Positions 35,706-44,179 of a stretch of DNA of 53,927 bases are shown one piece after another. The first letter of the stretch is position 1. Every line of letters begins with the position of its first letter. This DNA comes from Alphaproteobacteria bacterium UBA2966 (GTDB lineage Bacteria; Pseudomonadota; Alphaproteobacteria; UBA2966), in the NCBI GenBank assembly GCA_002348365.1, contig DEBC01000098.1:89055-142981 (forward strand). The letters run 5' to 3'. The translations under genes and the position numbers were made by a program. The notes below the pieces were generated by a model. It saw nothing but the letters and a program-made list of their open reading frames with translations. It was not told the DNA's origin and ran no database searches.

Positions 35706-35899
35706 GATTGGCTTCAATAAGTCGGTGTTACACGTACTATAAACGGGAATGGGCCACGGAATTAGCCTCGATTTGACCTGGGGTCTTGCGATAGGGGCGC
35801 GGGTGCGCCAAAAAGGGCTCCGAAACCTGCCGGGGTTTGCAGCCTCTGCCCTCAGGCATGGATATTTTTCAGCAACGGTCGTTCCACGCAGGAGAGCGT

Positions 35900-36877
35900 A
35901 TGGCCATCGAAACCCTTCAGTTGCGCGTTCGCCAGATCACCAACGAGGCGGAGGGCATCAACACCTTTGAATTCGTTGACCCCGACGGCAAGGAACTGCC
36001 GGAATTCACGGCAGGGTCCCACATCGACGTCCACATTCCCGGCGACTTCCTACGCCAGTATTCCCTGTGCAACGACCCGCGGGAGCGTCATCGATACGTT
36101 GTCGGCGTTTTGAACGATCCGAACAGCACCGGTGGATCGCGCAGCATGCATGAGAATGTTCGTGCCGGTGATCTCATCACGGCTTCGCACCCCAGGAACA
36201 ATTTTCCGGTACGGGATGAGGCCAAGCACCACTTGCTCCTGGCCGGCGGCATCGGCGTGACGCCGATGATGGCGATGATCGAGCGTCTCCAGACCATGGG
36301 CGCCAATTTCACCATGCATTACTGCACAAAGTCGGAGGAACAGACCGCCTTTCGAGGTCGGCTGGCCGATCTCGCGGCCGAGGGTCGGATCATCAACCAT
36401 TACGACGGCGGCGATCCTTCCAAGGGCTTGGACATCCCCGGTCTATTGAAAGAGCACGCAGAAGGGACGCACCTGTATTACTGCGGCCCAACGGGATTCA
36501 TGCTGGCGACAAAGGACGGGTCTGCGCACTGGCCTTCGGAGACCGTTCACTTCGAGTATTTTGCTCCGGTCGTTGCGGAAAAACCGGCGGCGGCTGACGG
36601 CGTTGAACTCGGCGACGCCGAGTTCCAGGTCACAATTTCCAGCTCCGGGGCGACCTACAATATCCCGGCGGACAAATCGATCGTCGACGTCCTTCGGGAG
36701 AACGGGATCGATGTCGACACGTCATGCGAGGCTGGAACCTGCGGAACGTGCAAGACCCACTATCTGGAAGGTGAGCCCGATCACAACGATTTCGTGCTGA
36801 CGGATGCCGAGCAGAAGGAATGGGTGATGATCTGTTGCGCACGCTCGAATTCGGAGAACATCGTTCTCGACTTGTAG
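35900..36877 (+). CDS. PDR/VanB-family oxygenase reductase (FMN, NADH, [2Fe-2S])
   Basis: This 325-residue single-chain reductase of the phthalate dioxygenase reductase type passes electrons from NADH to a Rieske oxygenase. The order is an FMN-binding barrel (RQYSLCNDPRERHRY), an NADH domain (LLAGGIGVTPMMAMIERLQ ... YYCGPTGFM) and a C-terminal plant-type ferredoxin domain. The ferredoxin has ligands in CEAGTCGTCKTHYLEGEPDH and MICCARS (C-x4-C-x2-C-x29-C). The ATG at 35900 is chosen because AGGAGAGCGT precedes it; the open frame extends 21 codons further upstream without conservation. It is the only such reductase in the window and may serve both Rieske oxygenases. Confidence 0.93.
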   Translation: MAIETLQLRVRQITNEAEGINTFEFVDPDGKELPEFTAGSHIDVHIPGDFLRQYSLCNDPRERHRYVVGVLNDPNSTGGSRSMHENVRAGDLITASHPRNNFPVRDEAKHHLLLAGGIGVTPMMAMIERLQTMGANFTMHYCTKSEEQTAFRGRLADLAAEGRIINHYDGGDPSKGLDIPGLLKEHAEGTHLYYCGPTGFMLATKDGSAHWPSETVHFEYFAPVVAEKPAAADGVELGDAEFQVTISSSGATYNIPADKSIVDVLRENGIDVDTSCEAGTCGTCKTHYLEGEPDHNDFVLTDAEQKEWVMICCARSNSENIVLDL

Positions 36878-36983
36878 ATAGCGCCACCCTGTTGGCGGAC
36901 GGACAGTCTCTTACGCTGTTGCAGTTGACTGGTGAGTGAAGAACAATCCAGGAGCAAACGGCCTGGGGTAACCATTCGGCGGC

Positions 36984-37487
36984 ATGGATACCACCGCTTT
37001 TCAAGAGCTTACTGTCCTCGTGGTCGAGGATAGCGACTACTATCGGCGTCTAATCATTACCAATCTCGAGGCCATGAGCGTGGGTACGACCGAAGAGTCT
37101 GTGAACGGTGAAGATGCGTTCGAGGCACAGCAGGTCAGATCGATTGACTTAGCGCTGGTCGATCTGGAGATGGAGCCTGTCAATGGTCTTGAGCTGACCC
37201 GGAAGATCCGCCGGGATGAGAAAAGCGCCGATCGTGAACTGCCTATCATCATGATTACAGCTCATACCGATGAAGAATGCGTTTTTGCCGCGCGTGACGC
37301 TGGTGTGACTGAAATACTCACCAAACCGATCACAGCAGAGAGCCTGTACAAGAGAATTTATTCAGTTGTGATGCACCCCAGACCATTTGTCGAGCACGAG
37401 ACTTTTGTTGGACCTGACAGGCGGCGAGGCGATTGCACGGAATATCACGGGCCGGACCGCCGTCTCAACGGCTCGTCGACGGAGTAA
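36984..37487 (+). CDS. Response regulator receiver protein with GPDRR tail
   Basis: This 167-residue protein contains one CheY-like receiver domain (about 8-128): the acidic pair in VLVVEDSDYYRR, the phospho-acceptor Asp in LALVDLEMEPVNG, Thr in IIMITAHTDEE and Lys in EILTKPIT. There is no DNA-binding output domain. The C-terminal 35 residues carry two copies of a GPDRR motif (FVGPDRRRGD and YHGPDRRLNG), a tail known in many alphaproteobacterial single-domain regulators and of unclear role. The next gene, nine bases on, encodes an Hpt-like protein, so the two are likely phosphorelay partners. Confidence 0.88.
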   Translation: MDTTAFQELTVLVVEDSDYYRRLIITNLEAMSVGTTEESVNGEDAFEAQQVRSIDLALVDLEMEPVNGLELTRKIRRDEKSADRELPIIMITAHTDEECVFAARDAGVTEILTKPITAESLYKRIYSVVMHPRPFVEHETFVGPDRRRGDCTEYHGPDRRLNGSSTE

Positions 37488-37495
37488 TTCGGATC

Positions 37496-37864
37496 ATGGC
37501 CGAAACCAGCAAACTTCGTGAGAAAGTCGGCGACCTGCCGGCTCAACTAGATCCGGCAATCGTCGAACGGGTTGAGGCCGAGGTTGCGGCCTTCAATTCG
37601 GAAGTCGAAGCCGAATTCGGCGATGAGATCGCTCATCTCCAGGAGCTCACCTCAGACGGATCTGGGGTCATGTCGGATCCTGAGCGTCGGCGGGCTCTGT
37701 ATCGATATGTCCACCGCGTCTGGGGAGATGCGCCATCGCGGGGTCATCCGCTGCTTGGCCGCGCAGCCGAGTCCCTCTGCCTCCTGCTGGAGAACGATGA
37801 GCCATCCGACGACATGCAAATCGCGATTTTGGAGCATCACGTTGCAGCCATGGCATCGATCTAG
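37496..37864 (+). CDS. Hpt-like phosphotransfer protein, C-terminus cut by in-frame TAG
   Basis: As written, this is a 122-residue protein. The segment YRYVHRVWGDAPSRGHPLLGRAAESLCLLLE resembles histidine phosphotransfer proteins, where a histidine in a helix is usually followed by x-x-Lys-Gly; here it is VHRVWG. After the TAG at 37862-37864 the same frame stays open for 26 codons (TNRNQGDQLPEALVQSLEES then TLKYKP) to TGA at 37943-37945. That extension looks like the expected final helix of such proteins, so the gene is probably truncated by a nonsense change. The ATG at 37496 is nine bases after the response-regulator stop. Confidence 0.7.
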   Translation: MAETSKLREKVGDLPAQLDPAIVERVEAEVAAFNSEVEAEFGDEIAHLQELTSDGSGVMSDPERRRALYRYVHRVWGDAPSRGHPLLGRAAESLCLLLENDEPSDDMQIAILEHHVAAMASI

Positions 37865-37985
37865 ACCAATCGGAATCAGGGCGATCAGCTTCCCGAAGCA
37901 CTGGTGCAGTCGCTCGAAGAATCAACCCTCAAATACAAGCCCTGAATCGCCTCTTCCGACCGACTCAAATAATTCTGAGACAGAC

Positions 37986-38654
37986 ATGGTGACGTTCAAA
38001 GAAATTCGCAGCCAGGCCGAACGACGTCTTGGGGGCCCAGAACTCAAACAGCGCCTGCCCAAGATCAAAACACCGAAACAGCTAACCGCCGTGTCCGACG
38101 ACCGCTACCTGTCATTGATGTGTCTGAGGATTTTCCGGGCCGGCCTCAAGCACAGCATGGTCGACGCCAAGTGGCCAGCGTTCGAAGACGTTTTTCACAA
38201 CTTCGATCCACGACACGTCCACATGATGAGTGATGAAGAACTCGAAGCCTGTCTCAGCAACAAGGAACTCATCCGGCACTGGGGGAAGCTCAAGTCCGTG
38301 CGCGAGAACGCCATCGCCATGGTGGAGTTGATCGATTCGGACGCCGGCAGTTTCGGTCGATATGTGGCGGACTGGCCGGTTTCAGAGATCGTGGAGCTGT
38401 GGTTCGACATCGCTGGGCGCTTCAGTCAAATGGGCGGAAACTCCGGACCTTACTTCCTGCGCATGGCGGGCAAAGACACAATCATGCTGACACCCCACGT
38501 GATCAAGGCCTTGAATGAATGGGGCGTATTCTCGGGCACTGGCAAGGGCAAGGGCGATCAACGGAAGATACAGGCGGTCCTGAACGAGTGGGCCGAAGAG
38601 AGCGGCGCGCCTCTCGCCCACATCAGCATGATCCTGGCCCAGACCGTGGATTGA
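37986..38654 (+). CDS. 3-methyladenine DNA glycosylase I (Tag)-like HhH protein
   Basis: This 222-residue protein resembles Tag-type helix-hairpin-helix glycosylases, which excise alkylated adenine from DNA. The diagnostic stretch is WPAFEDVFHNFDPRHVHMMS followed by EELEACLSNKELIRHWGKLKSVRENA, lining up with the FHQFDP...IIRHRGKI..NA segment of E. coli Tag. The N-terminal RCxW and the C-terminal Cys/His zinc site of classical Tag are not visible, so activity is uncertain. The start is ATG 37986; the much longer open frame from 37572 overlaps the Hpt-like gene in another frame and is not coding. It is convergent with the isochorismatase-family gene, 5 bp apart. Confidence 0.75.
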   Translation: MVTFKEIRSQAERRLGGPELKQRLPKIKTPKQLTAVSDDRYLSLMCLRIFRAGLKHSMVDAKWPAFEDVFHNFDPRHVHMMSDEELEACLSNKELIRHWGKLKSVRENAIAMVELIDSDAGSFGRYVADWPVSEIVELWFDIAGRFSQMGGNSGPYFLRMAGKDTIMLTPHVIKALNEWGVFSGTGKGKGDQRKIQAVLNEWAEESGAPLAHISMILAQTVD

Positions 38655-38659
38655 TTCGG

Positions 38660-39355
38660 CTACTCCGCTGCTTGCGAAGTGGTGGTGCCGGATTCCAGCA
38701 TGTCCACCACGTCATCGGTGCTGCGGACGTCGCCAATGACCTGAATGATGGCTTTCAGAGTCGCGTTATGTTCTTCGTCGGTACGGGTGGCGTTGGCATC
38801 CGAAGGAAAGACGACTTTGTAATTCATCATCATGGCGTCACGGGCCGTTGACTCACAACAGACGTTGGTCAGCGTCCCGGTGACGATAAGCGTATCGACT
38901 CCAGACCGCTTCAAATGCGCATCGAGATCACAGCCTTCTGGCAACATGGCGCTGTATCGTGTCTTGTGGAGCGCGACATCCTGGGGCTGAAAGTCCATGT
39001 CCGGGTGGATTGCATATCCGGACGACTCGGGTGCTGACTCGGCGATCATTTTCTCTGCGAACTCTCCCGACGCGAGGGTCCCGTACCAGGCTGTCCATTC
39101 GCGGATAAAGCTGTGCTGGGTCCAATACACCTTTCCGCCACCCCGTCTCAGGGCGGCAGCAATTCGATTGATGTTTTTGACGATATTCCGTGAACAGGGC
39201 ACTTCGAGCAATCCGCCCGGTTCAAGAAAATAGGTCTGCATGTCGATGACGACGAGGGCCGTACGTGCCGGCTCGAGCGTATCGAATACATTGACCTGTC
39301 CACGCCGCGCGCGGGGTTTGGCGAGAATCTCCTCGGGAATGTCGATCTGGTGCAT
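38660..39355 (-). CDS. Isochorismatase-family cysteine hydrolase
   Basis: This 231-residue cysteine hydrolase is of the isochorismatase-like fold, a family including N-carbamoylsarcosine amidase, nicotinamidase and biuret hydrolase. The catalytic Asp is in ALVVIDMQTYFLEPGG, the Lys in ALHKTRYSAM and the nucleophile Cys in VTGTLTNVCCESTARDAMMM. The ATG at 39355 (MHQIDIPEEILAKP) is chosen because upstream residues in the open frame are not family-like. The substrate cannot be assigned, but the nearby amidases and hydantoinase suggest an amide or ureide. It is transcribed toward the Tag-like gene. Confidence 0.9.
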   Translation of the reverse strand: MHQIDIPEEILAKPRARRGQVNVFDTLEPARTALVVIDMQTYFLEPGGLLEVPCSRNIVKNINRIAAALRRGGGKVYWTQHSFIREWTAWYGTLASGEFAEKMIAESAPESSGYAIHPDMDFQPQDVALHKTRYSAMLPEGCDLDAHLKRSGVDTLIVTGTLTNVCCESTARDAMMMNYKVVFPSDANATRTDEEHNATLKAIIQVIGDVRSTDDVVDMLESGTTTSQAAE

Positions 39356-39496
39356 AAAGCTCTCCGCCGCGTTGGAAGTACATCCATGGTGCGCTGAACG
39401 ACACCATCTATCAAGGGGTTGGAAACAGTTCCCGACGACGTTACGTCCTCGCAAGTCTCATGCGTATAGAATGGCAGACCCGAGCGGAGGTTATGG

Positions 39497-39790
39497 ATGA
39501 GCGACGTGCCCGACATCGAGCAGCAACGGGTAGATGCCAGAGCAGCCTATCTGACTGGCCGATTCGCTGATGCGATCGAAGCACAACGATGCGTCGTTGA
39601 ATTTGCCGACCAGGACCCGCACGCAGCCCTGACAGACCACCTTCGTCTCGCGCTGTACCTTTACGGCGCGGGCGATCACGTGGGTCAGAACGTTGCGGCC
39701 CTCAACCAAAGCGTCAATGTCACGGTCACGATCGACCGCAATGGTCAGACATCCGAACTGACGATTCCCATCAATATCAACCCGGCATAA
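39497..39790 (+). CDS. Small conserved-looking protein of unknown function
   Basis: This 97-residue acidic protein (MSDVPDIEQQRVDARAAYLT...) has no signal peptide or membrane segment. The middle resembles a TPR-like helical pair (AYLTGRFADAIEAQRCVVEF). The end is beta-like, with repeated hydrophobic alternation (NVTVTIDRNG, SELTIPININPA). GGAGG lies 9 bases before the ATG, supporting translation. It stands alone between divergently transcribed isochorismatase-family hydrolase and tRNA-His. I recognise no family. Confidence 0.6.
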   Translation: MSDVPDIEQQRVDARAAYLTGRFADAIEAQRCVVEFADQDPHAALTDHLRLALYLYGAGDHVGQNVAALNQSVNVTVTIDRNGQTSELTIPININPA

Positions 39791-39853
39791 CGGTGAGGCG
39801 GAATCTAAATACCAATTCGATGCGACCGCGGAAGACTTGTGCCGCAAAGAAAT

Positions 39854-39931
39854 TGGGGCGAGTGAGGGGATTTGAACCCCCGGCCCCCAGATCCACAATC
39901 TGGTGCTCTAACCAACTGAGCTACACCCGCC
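39854..39931 (-). tRNA. tRNA-His(GTG)
   Basis: The minus strand begins GGCGGGTG, which pairs over eight positions with CACTCGCC before the encoded CCA. This includes the extra G(-1):C73 pair that marks tRNA-His. The anticodon loop ATTGTGGAT contains GTG, and the T arm is GGGGTTCAAATCCCC. It is flanked by the small unknown gene and the broken aminotransferase. Confidence 0.95.
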
Positions 39932-39998
39932 ATAGAGCCAAAAACTATCAGCCAAGCGCCCTCTTTAACGCCGCCCGCGCTGCGGCGTCAAGCAACGC

Positions 39999-41138
39999 TT
40001 ATCCAAAGTATGACTTAAGCTTGTCGATCGCCTCTTCGAGCACCGGCCACTGTTTGCTGAAACAGAACCGAGCCAGATTGTCTACCGCACCACTTGGGTA
40101 GAAGGCACTGACCGGAACGGCGGCGACGCCGGCCTCGACCGTGATCTCGCGGCAGAATTCCTCATCGGTCCCGTTGAAACCCAACGGTCGAAAATCCGCA
40201 TTGATGAAATAGGTGCCGTGACAATCGACGGTCTCGAAGCCGATGCTATCGAGTCCGTTGGCGATGAAGTCGCGTCGCTCCTGTAGGCCACTCGCGAGTT
40301 CCTGAAAGTATGAATCGTCTTTCTCCAGCCCGTAGGCCGCCGCCCGCTGGAGGTTGGGCGGCGTGGTGAAGGTCAGGAATTGATGGGCCTTGGCGACGGC
40401 TTTGAGGACGTCAGCCGCAGCCGTCAGGTATCCGACCTTCCAGCCGGTCAGCGAGAACGTCTTACCCGCAGAGCCGATCTTGATGGCACGCTCGCGCATG
40501 CCGGGGAAGGTGATTAACGGCAAATGCCCGTGGTCGTCATAAAGAATGTGTTCATAGGCCTCGTCACAAACCGCGTAGCAATCGTGCTTCACGCAAAGTT
40601 CCGCGATGAACGACAGCTCGTCATGGCTGAATACCTTGCCCGACGGGTTCTGGGGATCGTTGAGCAGGATCAACTTGGTTTTGTCGGAAAACGCCGCGGC
40701 AAGCTCTTCGCGCGTTAGTTCCCAGTGGGGCGGTTTCACCTGCACGAGGCGAAGCGTCGCTCCCGCCCGCATCGCCATCGGCACATAGCAATCGTACTAC
40801 GGTTCGATCATGACGACTTCGTCGCCCAGACTCACCAAGCCGAGAAAGCATGCGGCCAGAGCCTCCGTGGCGCCCGATGTCACCATCGTTTCCGTATGCC
40901 AATCCACATCGAGGTCGTAAAACCGCTTTCCGTGAGCGGCGAGTGCCTGTCGAAGTTCCGGCACGCCCATCATCGGCGGATATTGATTGGGCCTGTCCTC
41001 CAAGGCCTCCGCAGCCTTGGCACGGACATCCTCGGGACCGTTGTCGTCAGGGAATCCCTGGCCCAGGTTGACGGCCCCGTGCTCGATGGCGAGCCGCGAC
41101 ATCACCTCGAAAACAGTTGTCCCGAAACCGGAGAACAC
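39999..41138 (-). pseudogene. Class I/II aminotransferase interrupted by in-frame TAG
   Basis: Read as one frame from the GTG at 41138 (behind AAGGAG), this is a complete fold type I aminotransferase of about 378 residues, similar to methionine/kynurenine-type enzymes. It has AVNLGQGFPDDNGPEDVR, MVTSGATEALAACFLGLV, LLNDPQNPSGKVF, the PLP lysine in GSAGKTFSLTGWKVGYL and C-terminal NLARFCFSKQW. A single TAG (plus-strand CTA at 40797-40799) interrupts it between VVMIEP and YDCYVPMAMRAG, exactly where family members have an uninterrupted EP-x-YD motif. No frameshift or other lesion is visible. It may be a very recent pseudogene, a sequence error or a suppressed stop. It is divergent from an intact aminotransferase. 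Confidence 0.85.
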
Positions 41139-41311
41139 ATCATTAGTCTCCTTCAAACCCACTCCCCCTAGTCTATTGGGCGGGTCCAGGCCCGCGACTC
41201 CGCTGTCGTTTAGGTGAAACCAATTGGTCCCGCAAGGGTATGTGATTACGCATCCGGTCGTGCCTGACACTTGTTTGCCCGTCACCCGGGCGGGTGGCAT
41301 ATTGCCTAGCC

Positions 41312-42493
41312 ATGAGCACATCACTGACACTCGCCGACCGGATGACCGATCTCGGAACCGAGACGGCCTTCGAAGTCCTGGCACGGGCCGAGCAACTCGC
41401 CCGCGAGGGCCGTGACATCATCAACCTGGGCATTGGCCAACCCGATTTTAAAACGCCGCCCAACATCGTCGCTGCCGGCAATCAGGCACTTGTGAACGGC
41501 CATCACGGCTATACGCCGGCGATTGGCATTCCGGCGCTACGCGAAGCAGTCGCGCGCGATATCGAGGCGCGGCGCGGTGTGGCAGTCGATGCCGACAGGA
41601 TACTCATCGTTCCGGGCGGCAAGCCGACGATGTTCTTCTCGTGCCTGATGTTCGGCGAGGCGGGCGCCGAGATCATGTATCCCAATCCGGGTTTTCCGAT
41701 TTACGAATCGGCCATTCGCTTCTCCGGTGCGACCCCGGTACCGATTCCGCTGTACGAAGATACGGGCTTTTCCTTTGACCCGGACGAGGTACTGGGCCGC
41801 ATTTCGCCGAACACGCGACTGATCATCATCAACAGTCCTGCGAACCCGACCGGCGGTGTCATCTCCAAGGACGCACTGGATACTTTGGTCGCCGGGCTCG
41901 CCGCGCATCCACATGTCTGTGTGCTGTCGGACGAGATCTATTCGCGCATGGTGTACGACAACCAGCCCCATGTGAGCCTGCTGGGGTACGAGGAGATTCG
42001 CGATCGCCTGATCCTGCTCGACGGCTGGTCCAAGACCTATGCCATGACCGGCTGGCGCCTGGGCTATTCGCTGTGGCCTGAGAACCTTATCGATCTCGCG
42101 GTAAAGCTTTGTGTAAACGACCATTCCTGCGTGAACGCTGCTACCCAGTATGCCGGCATTGAAGCGCTCAACGGACCGCAGGACGCCGTCGACGAGATGA
42201 TGCGGTCCTTCGATGAACGACGACGGGTCATCATCGAGGAACTCAACGACATTCCCGGAGTGCGTTGCGTGACACCCGGGGGTGCGTTCTATGCATTTGC
42301 CAATATCAATGGCACCGGCCAGAACGCGAAAGACCTGCAGACGCGCCTGCTCGAGGAAGCCGGTGTGGCGGCCGTCGCGGGCACCAGTTTTGGCGAGTTC
42401 GGCGAAGGCTTCATACGCTTCTCATATGCGAACTCCACCGAGAACATCAGAGAAGCCATGCGGCGTTTTCGCGAGTTGTTGTCGGACGGCTGA
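41312..42493 (+). CDS. Pyridoxal phosphate-dependent aminotransferase (class I/II)
   Basis: This 393-residue fold type I aminotransferase is of the aspartate/aromatic group. It has INLGIGQPDFKTPPNIVAA, the substrate-orienting GYTPAIGIPALREAVA, VPGGKPTMFFSCLMFGE, NSPANPTGGVISKD, the PLP-binding lysine in LDGWSKTYAMTGWRLGYSL, and the carboxylate-binding arginine in GFIRFSYANSTENI. ATG 41312 is used; an upstream in-frame start would add six residues. It is intact, in contrast to the divergent aminotransferase 173 bp away, and could cover part of the same function. It precedes the amidase-hydantoinase operon. Confidence 0.93.
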   Translation: MSTSLTLADRMTDLGTETAFEVLARAEQLAREGRDIINLGIGQPDFKTPPNIVAAGNQALVNGHHGYTPAIGIPALREAVARDIEARRGVAVDADRILIVPGGKPTMFFSCLMFGEAGAEIMYPNPGFPIYESAIRFSGATPVPIPLYEDTGFSFDPDEVLGRISPNTRLIIINSPANPTGGVISKDALDTLVAGLAAHPHVCVLSDEIYSRMVYDNQPHVSLLGYEEIRDRLILLDGWSKTYAMTGWRLGYSLWPENLIDLAVKLCVNDHSCVNAATQYAGIEALNGPQDAVDEMMRSFDERRRVIIEELNDIPGVRCVTPGGAFYAFANINGTGQNAKDLQTRLLEEAGVAAVAGTSFGEFGEGFIRFSYANSTENIREAMRRFRELLSDG

Positions 42494-42613
42494 ACCATTC
42501 ATGGGGTCGGAAACCGGCTCGAGAGAAATTCACCACACCAATTCCGCTGGGCGGGCTGAGACGCTAAAGTCACCAATTCGAGAGGTGTTGGAACTTCACG
42601 GGGTAGCGTAACG

Positions 42614-42793
42614 ATGTCTCCAGACGACGTAGAGGCCGAACTGAGGCGCACGCTCACAGCCAGGCTCGGCGAACAGCGCGTCGCGGAACTCGAATCCGAG
42701 ATCGTAGGTACCGCCAAGCAATTGGCGATGGTCCTGAACGAACCGGTCGAACTCGACGACGAAGATCCCGATTTCATGCGTCCGCTCGTGTAG
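42614..42793 (+). CDS. Small acidic protein upstream of the amidase
   Basis: This 59-codon frame from ATG 42614 to TAG 42793 encodes MSPDDVEAELRRTLTARLGE, then QRVAELESEIVGTAKQLAMV, ending LNEPVELDDEDPDFMRPLV. It is strongly helical-looking, acidic at the C-terminus and has no membrane segment. It precedes the amidase start by 24 bp in the same direction. Small proteins in this position beside amidase genes often act like GatC-style partners, and the heptad-like helix plus acidic DPDFMRPLV tail would fit an amidase accessory subunit. That is inference from context only. Confidence 0.6.
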   Translation: MSPDDVEAELRRTLTARLGEQRVAELESEIVGTAKQLAMVLNEPVELDDEDPDFMRPLV

Positions 42794-42817
42794 ACCTACG
42801 GCGCCCTCGACCTACCA

Positions 42818-44158
42818 ATGACGGAACTCCACGATCTCACGGCCACCGACGCGTTGGCACGGATGCAGGCGGGTACGTTGTCACCGGTCGCCTATCTCGA
42901 CTCGCTGCTGGCCCGGATCGATGCGCGCGAGCCTACCATCCAGACCTGGGTCTGCATGGACCCCGACGGCGCCCGGGACGCGTCGCAAGCCGCTGCCGCG
43001 GCCTATGCCAGCGGCAGCGCGGGTCCGCTGTGCGGTATCCCGGTCGGAATCAAGGACCTGATCCTCACCGAACACCTGCCGACAGCGGGGAATTTCGCGC
43101 CAATGCGCGATTTCAATCCGGGCCACGATGCGACCTGCATCGCACGGCTGCGAGAGGCCGGAGCCATAATCCTCGGCAAGGTCGAGACCACCCAGTTTGC
43201 CGGCCGCGATCCCACCCGCACCCACAATCCATGGAACCTGGAGAGAACAGCCAGTGGTTCTTCAAGCGGCTCGGCCGTCGCCGTCGCCGATCGCATGGTC
43301 CCTATCACGCTCGGCACCCAGACCGGTGGCTCGGTGATTCGCCCGGCGGGGTACATGGGTGTTGTCGGCTTCACGCCGACCTTCGGGCGCATCAGCCGCT
43401 ATGGCCTGCTTCCACGCTCTTACTCCTTCGACATGATCGGCGTTATGGGGCGAAGCGTCGCCGATGCCGCACTGTTCGCGGCGGCGATGACCGGTCCTGA
43501 TCCACTTGACCGGGCTACGCTCAAACGCACGCCCTTCAAACTGCCCGACCAGGCATCCAAGCGACCGCCACGGTTGCTGCTTTTTGAGGATTTCTTCGAC
43601 GTCTCTAGTGACGACATGAATCGCCACGTGACGGTCGCCGTTGATCGTCTCACGGCAGCCGGCGCCACAGTCCGACGTGCCCGTCTGCCGGTCCCTCTCG
43701 ACCTTCTGATCTCACTCCACACCGTAATCCTGATCACCGAGGCGTCCTCGACCCAGGCCGGCAATCTTGCAAGGCACCGCGAGAGTTTTGCACCGGGCCT
43801 GCTCTCGCAACTCGATATCGGTTCCGCCATCCCCGCGACGGCCTACGTGCATACCCAGCGTTTGCGTCACCGCATCCGTCTCCAGTTCGAGGCGCTCCTC
43901 AAAGGCATCGACGGGTTCATCCTGCCGTCGACATCGGAAGTGGCGCCTGACCGCAGCACTATCGGACCCCGTCTCTGCCAGACACCCTGGACCATCCTTG
44001 GTTGGCCAGTCTTCACCGTTCCCGCCGGACTGGGCGACGAAGGCCTGCCGGTCGGCGTTCAACTGGTCGGTGCGCCCTTCAAGGAAACGAACCTCATTGC
44101 AGTTGCCGACTGGGTGGAGGGCCACCTCGACCCGATGCCTGCCCCGAGCGCTTTCTAG
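42818..44158 (+). CDS. Amidase (amidase signature family), second
   Basis: This 446-residue amidase-signature enzyme has a triad Lys in GIPVGIKDLILTEHLP, the Ser-rich signature TASGSSSGSAVAVADRM and the GTQTGGSVIRPAGYMG loop. The C-terminus has GLGDEGLPVGVQLVGAPFKE. Compared with the first amidase (10.5 kb) it is a distant paralogue. It lies in a compact same-strand run: 59-aa protein, amidase, hyuA, hyuB. A joint role in opening cyclic imides or hydantoins and hydrolysing the resulting amides is plausible. Confidence 0.92.
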   Translation: MTELHDLTATDALARMQAGTLSPVAYLDSLLARIDAREPTIQTWVCMDPDGARDASQAAAAAYASGSAGPLCGIPVGIKDLILTEHLPTAGNFAPMRDFNPGHDATCIARLREAGAIILGKVETTQFAGRDPTRTHNPWNLERTASGSSSGSAVAVADRMVPITLGTQTGGSVIRPAGYMGVVGFTPTFGRISRYGLLPRSYSFDMIGVMGRSVADAALFAAAMTGPDPLDRATLKRTPFKLPDQASKRPPRLLLFEDFFDVSSDDMNRHVTVAVDRLTAAGATVRRARLPVPLDLLISLHTVILITEASSTQAGNLARHRESFAPGLLSQLDIGSAIPATAYVHTQRLRHRIRLQFEALLKGIDGFILPSTSEVAPDRSTIGPRLCQTPWTILGWPVFTVPAGLGDEGLPVGVQLVGAPFKETNLIAVADWVEGHLDPMPAPSAF

Positions 44159-44179
44159 GCCGACACGAGGAGCGTGATC

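Noticed and set aside
40797..40799. Pyrrolysine decoding of TAG
   Set aside because: No pyl genes or methylamine methyltransferases are in the window, and TAG terminates many intact genes.
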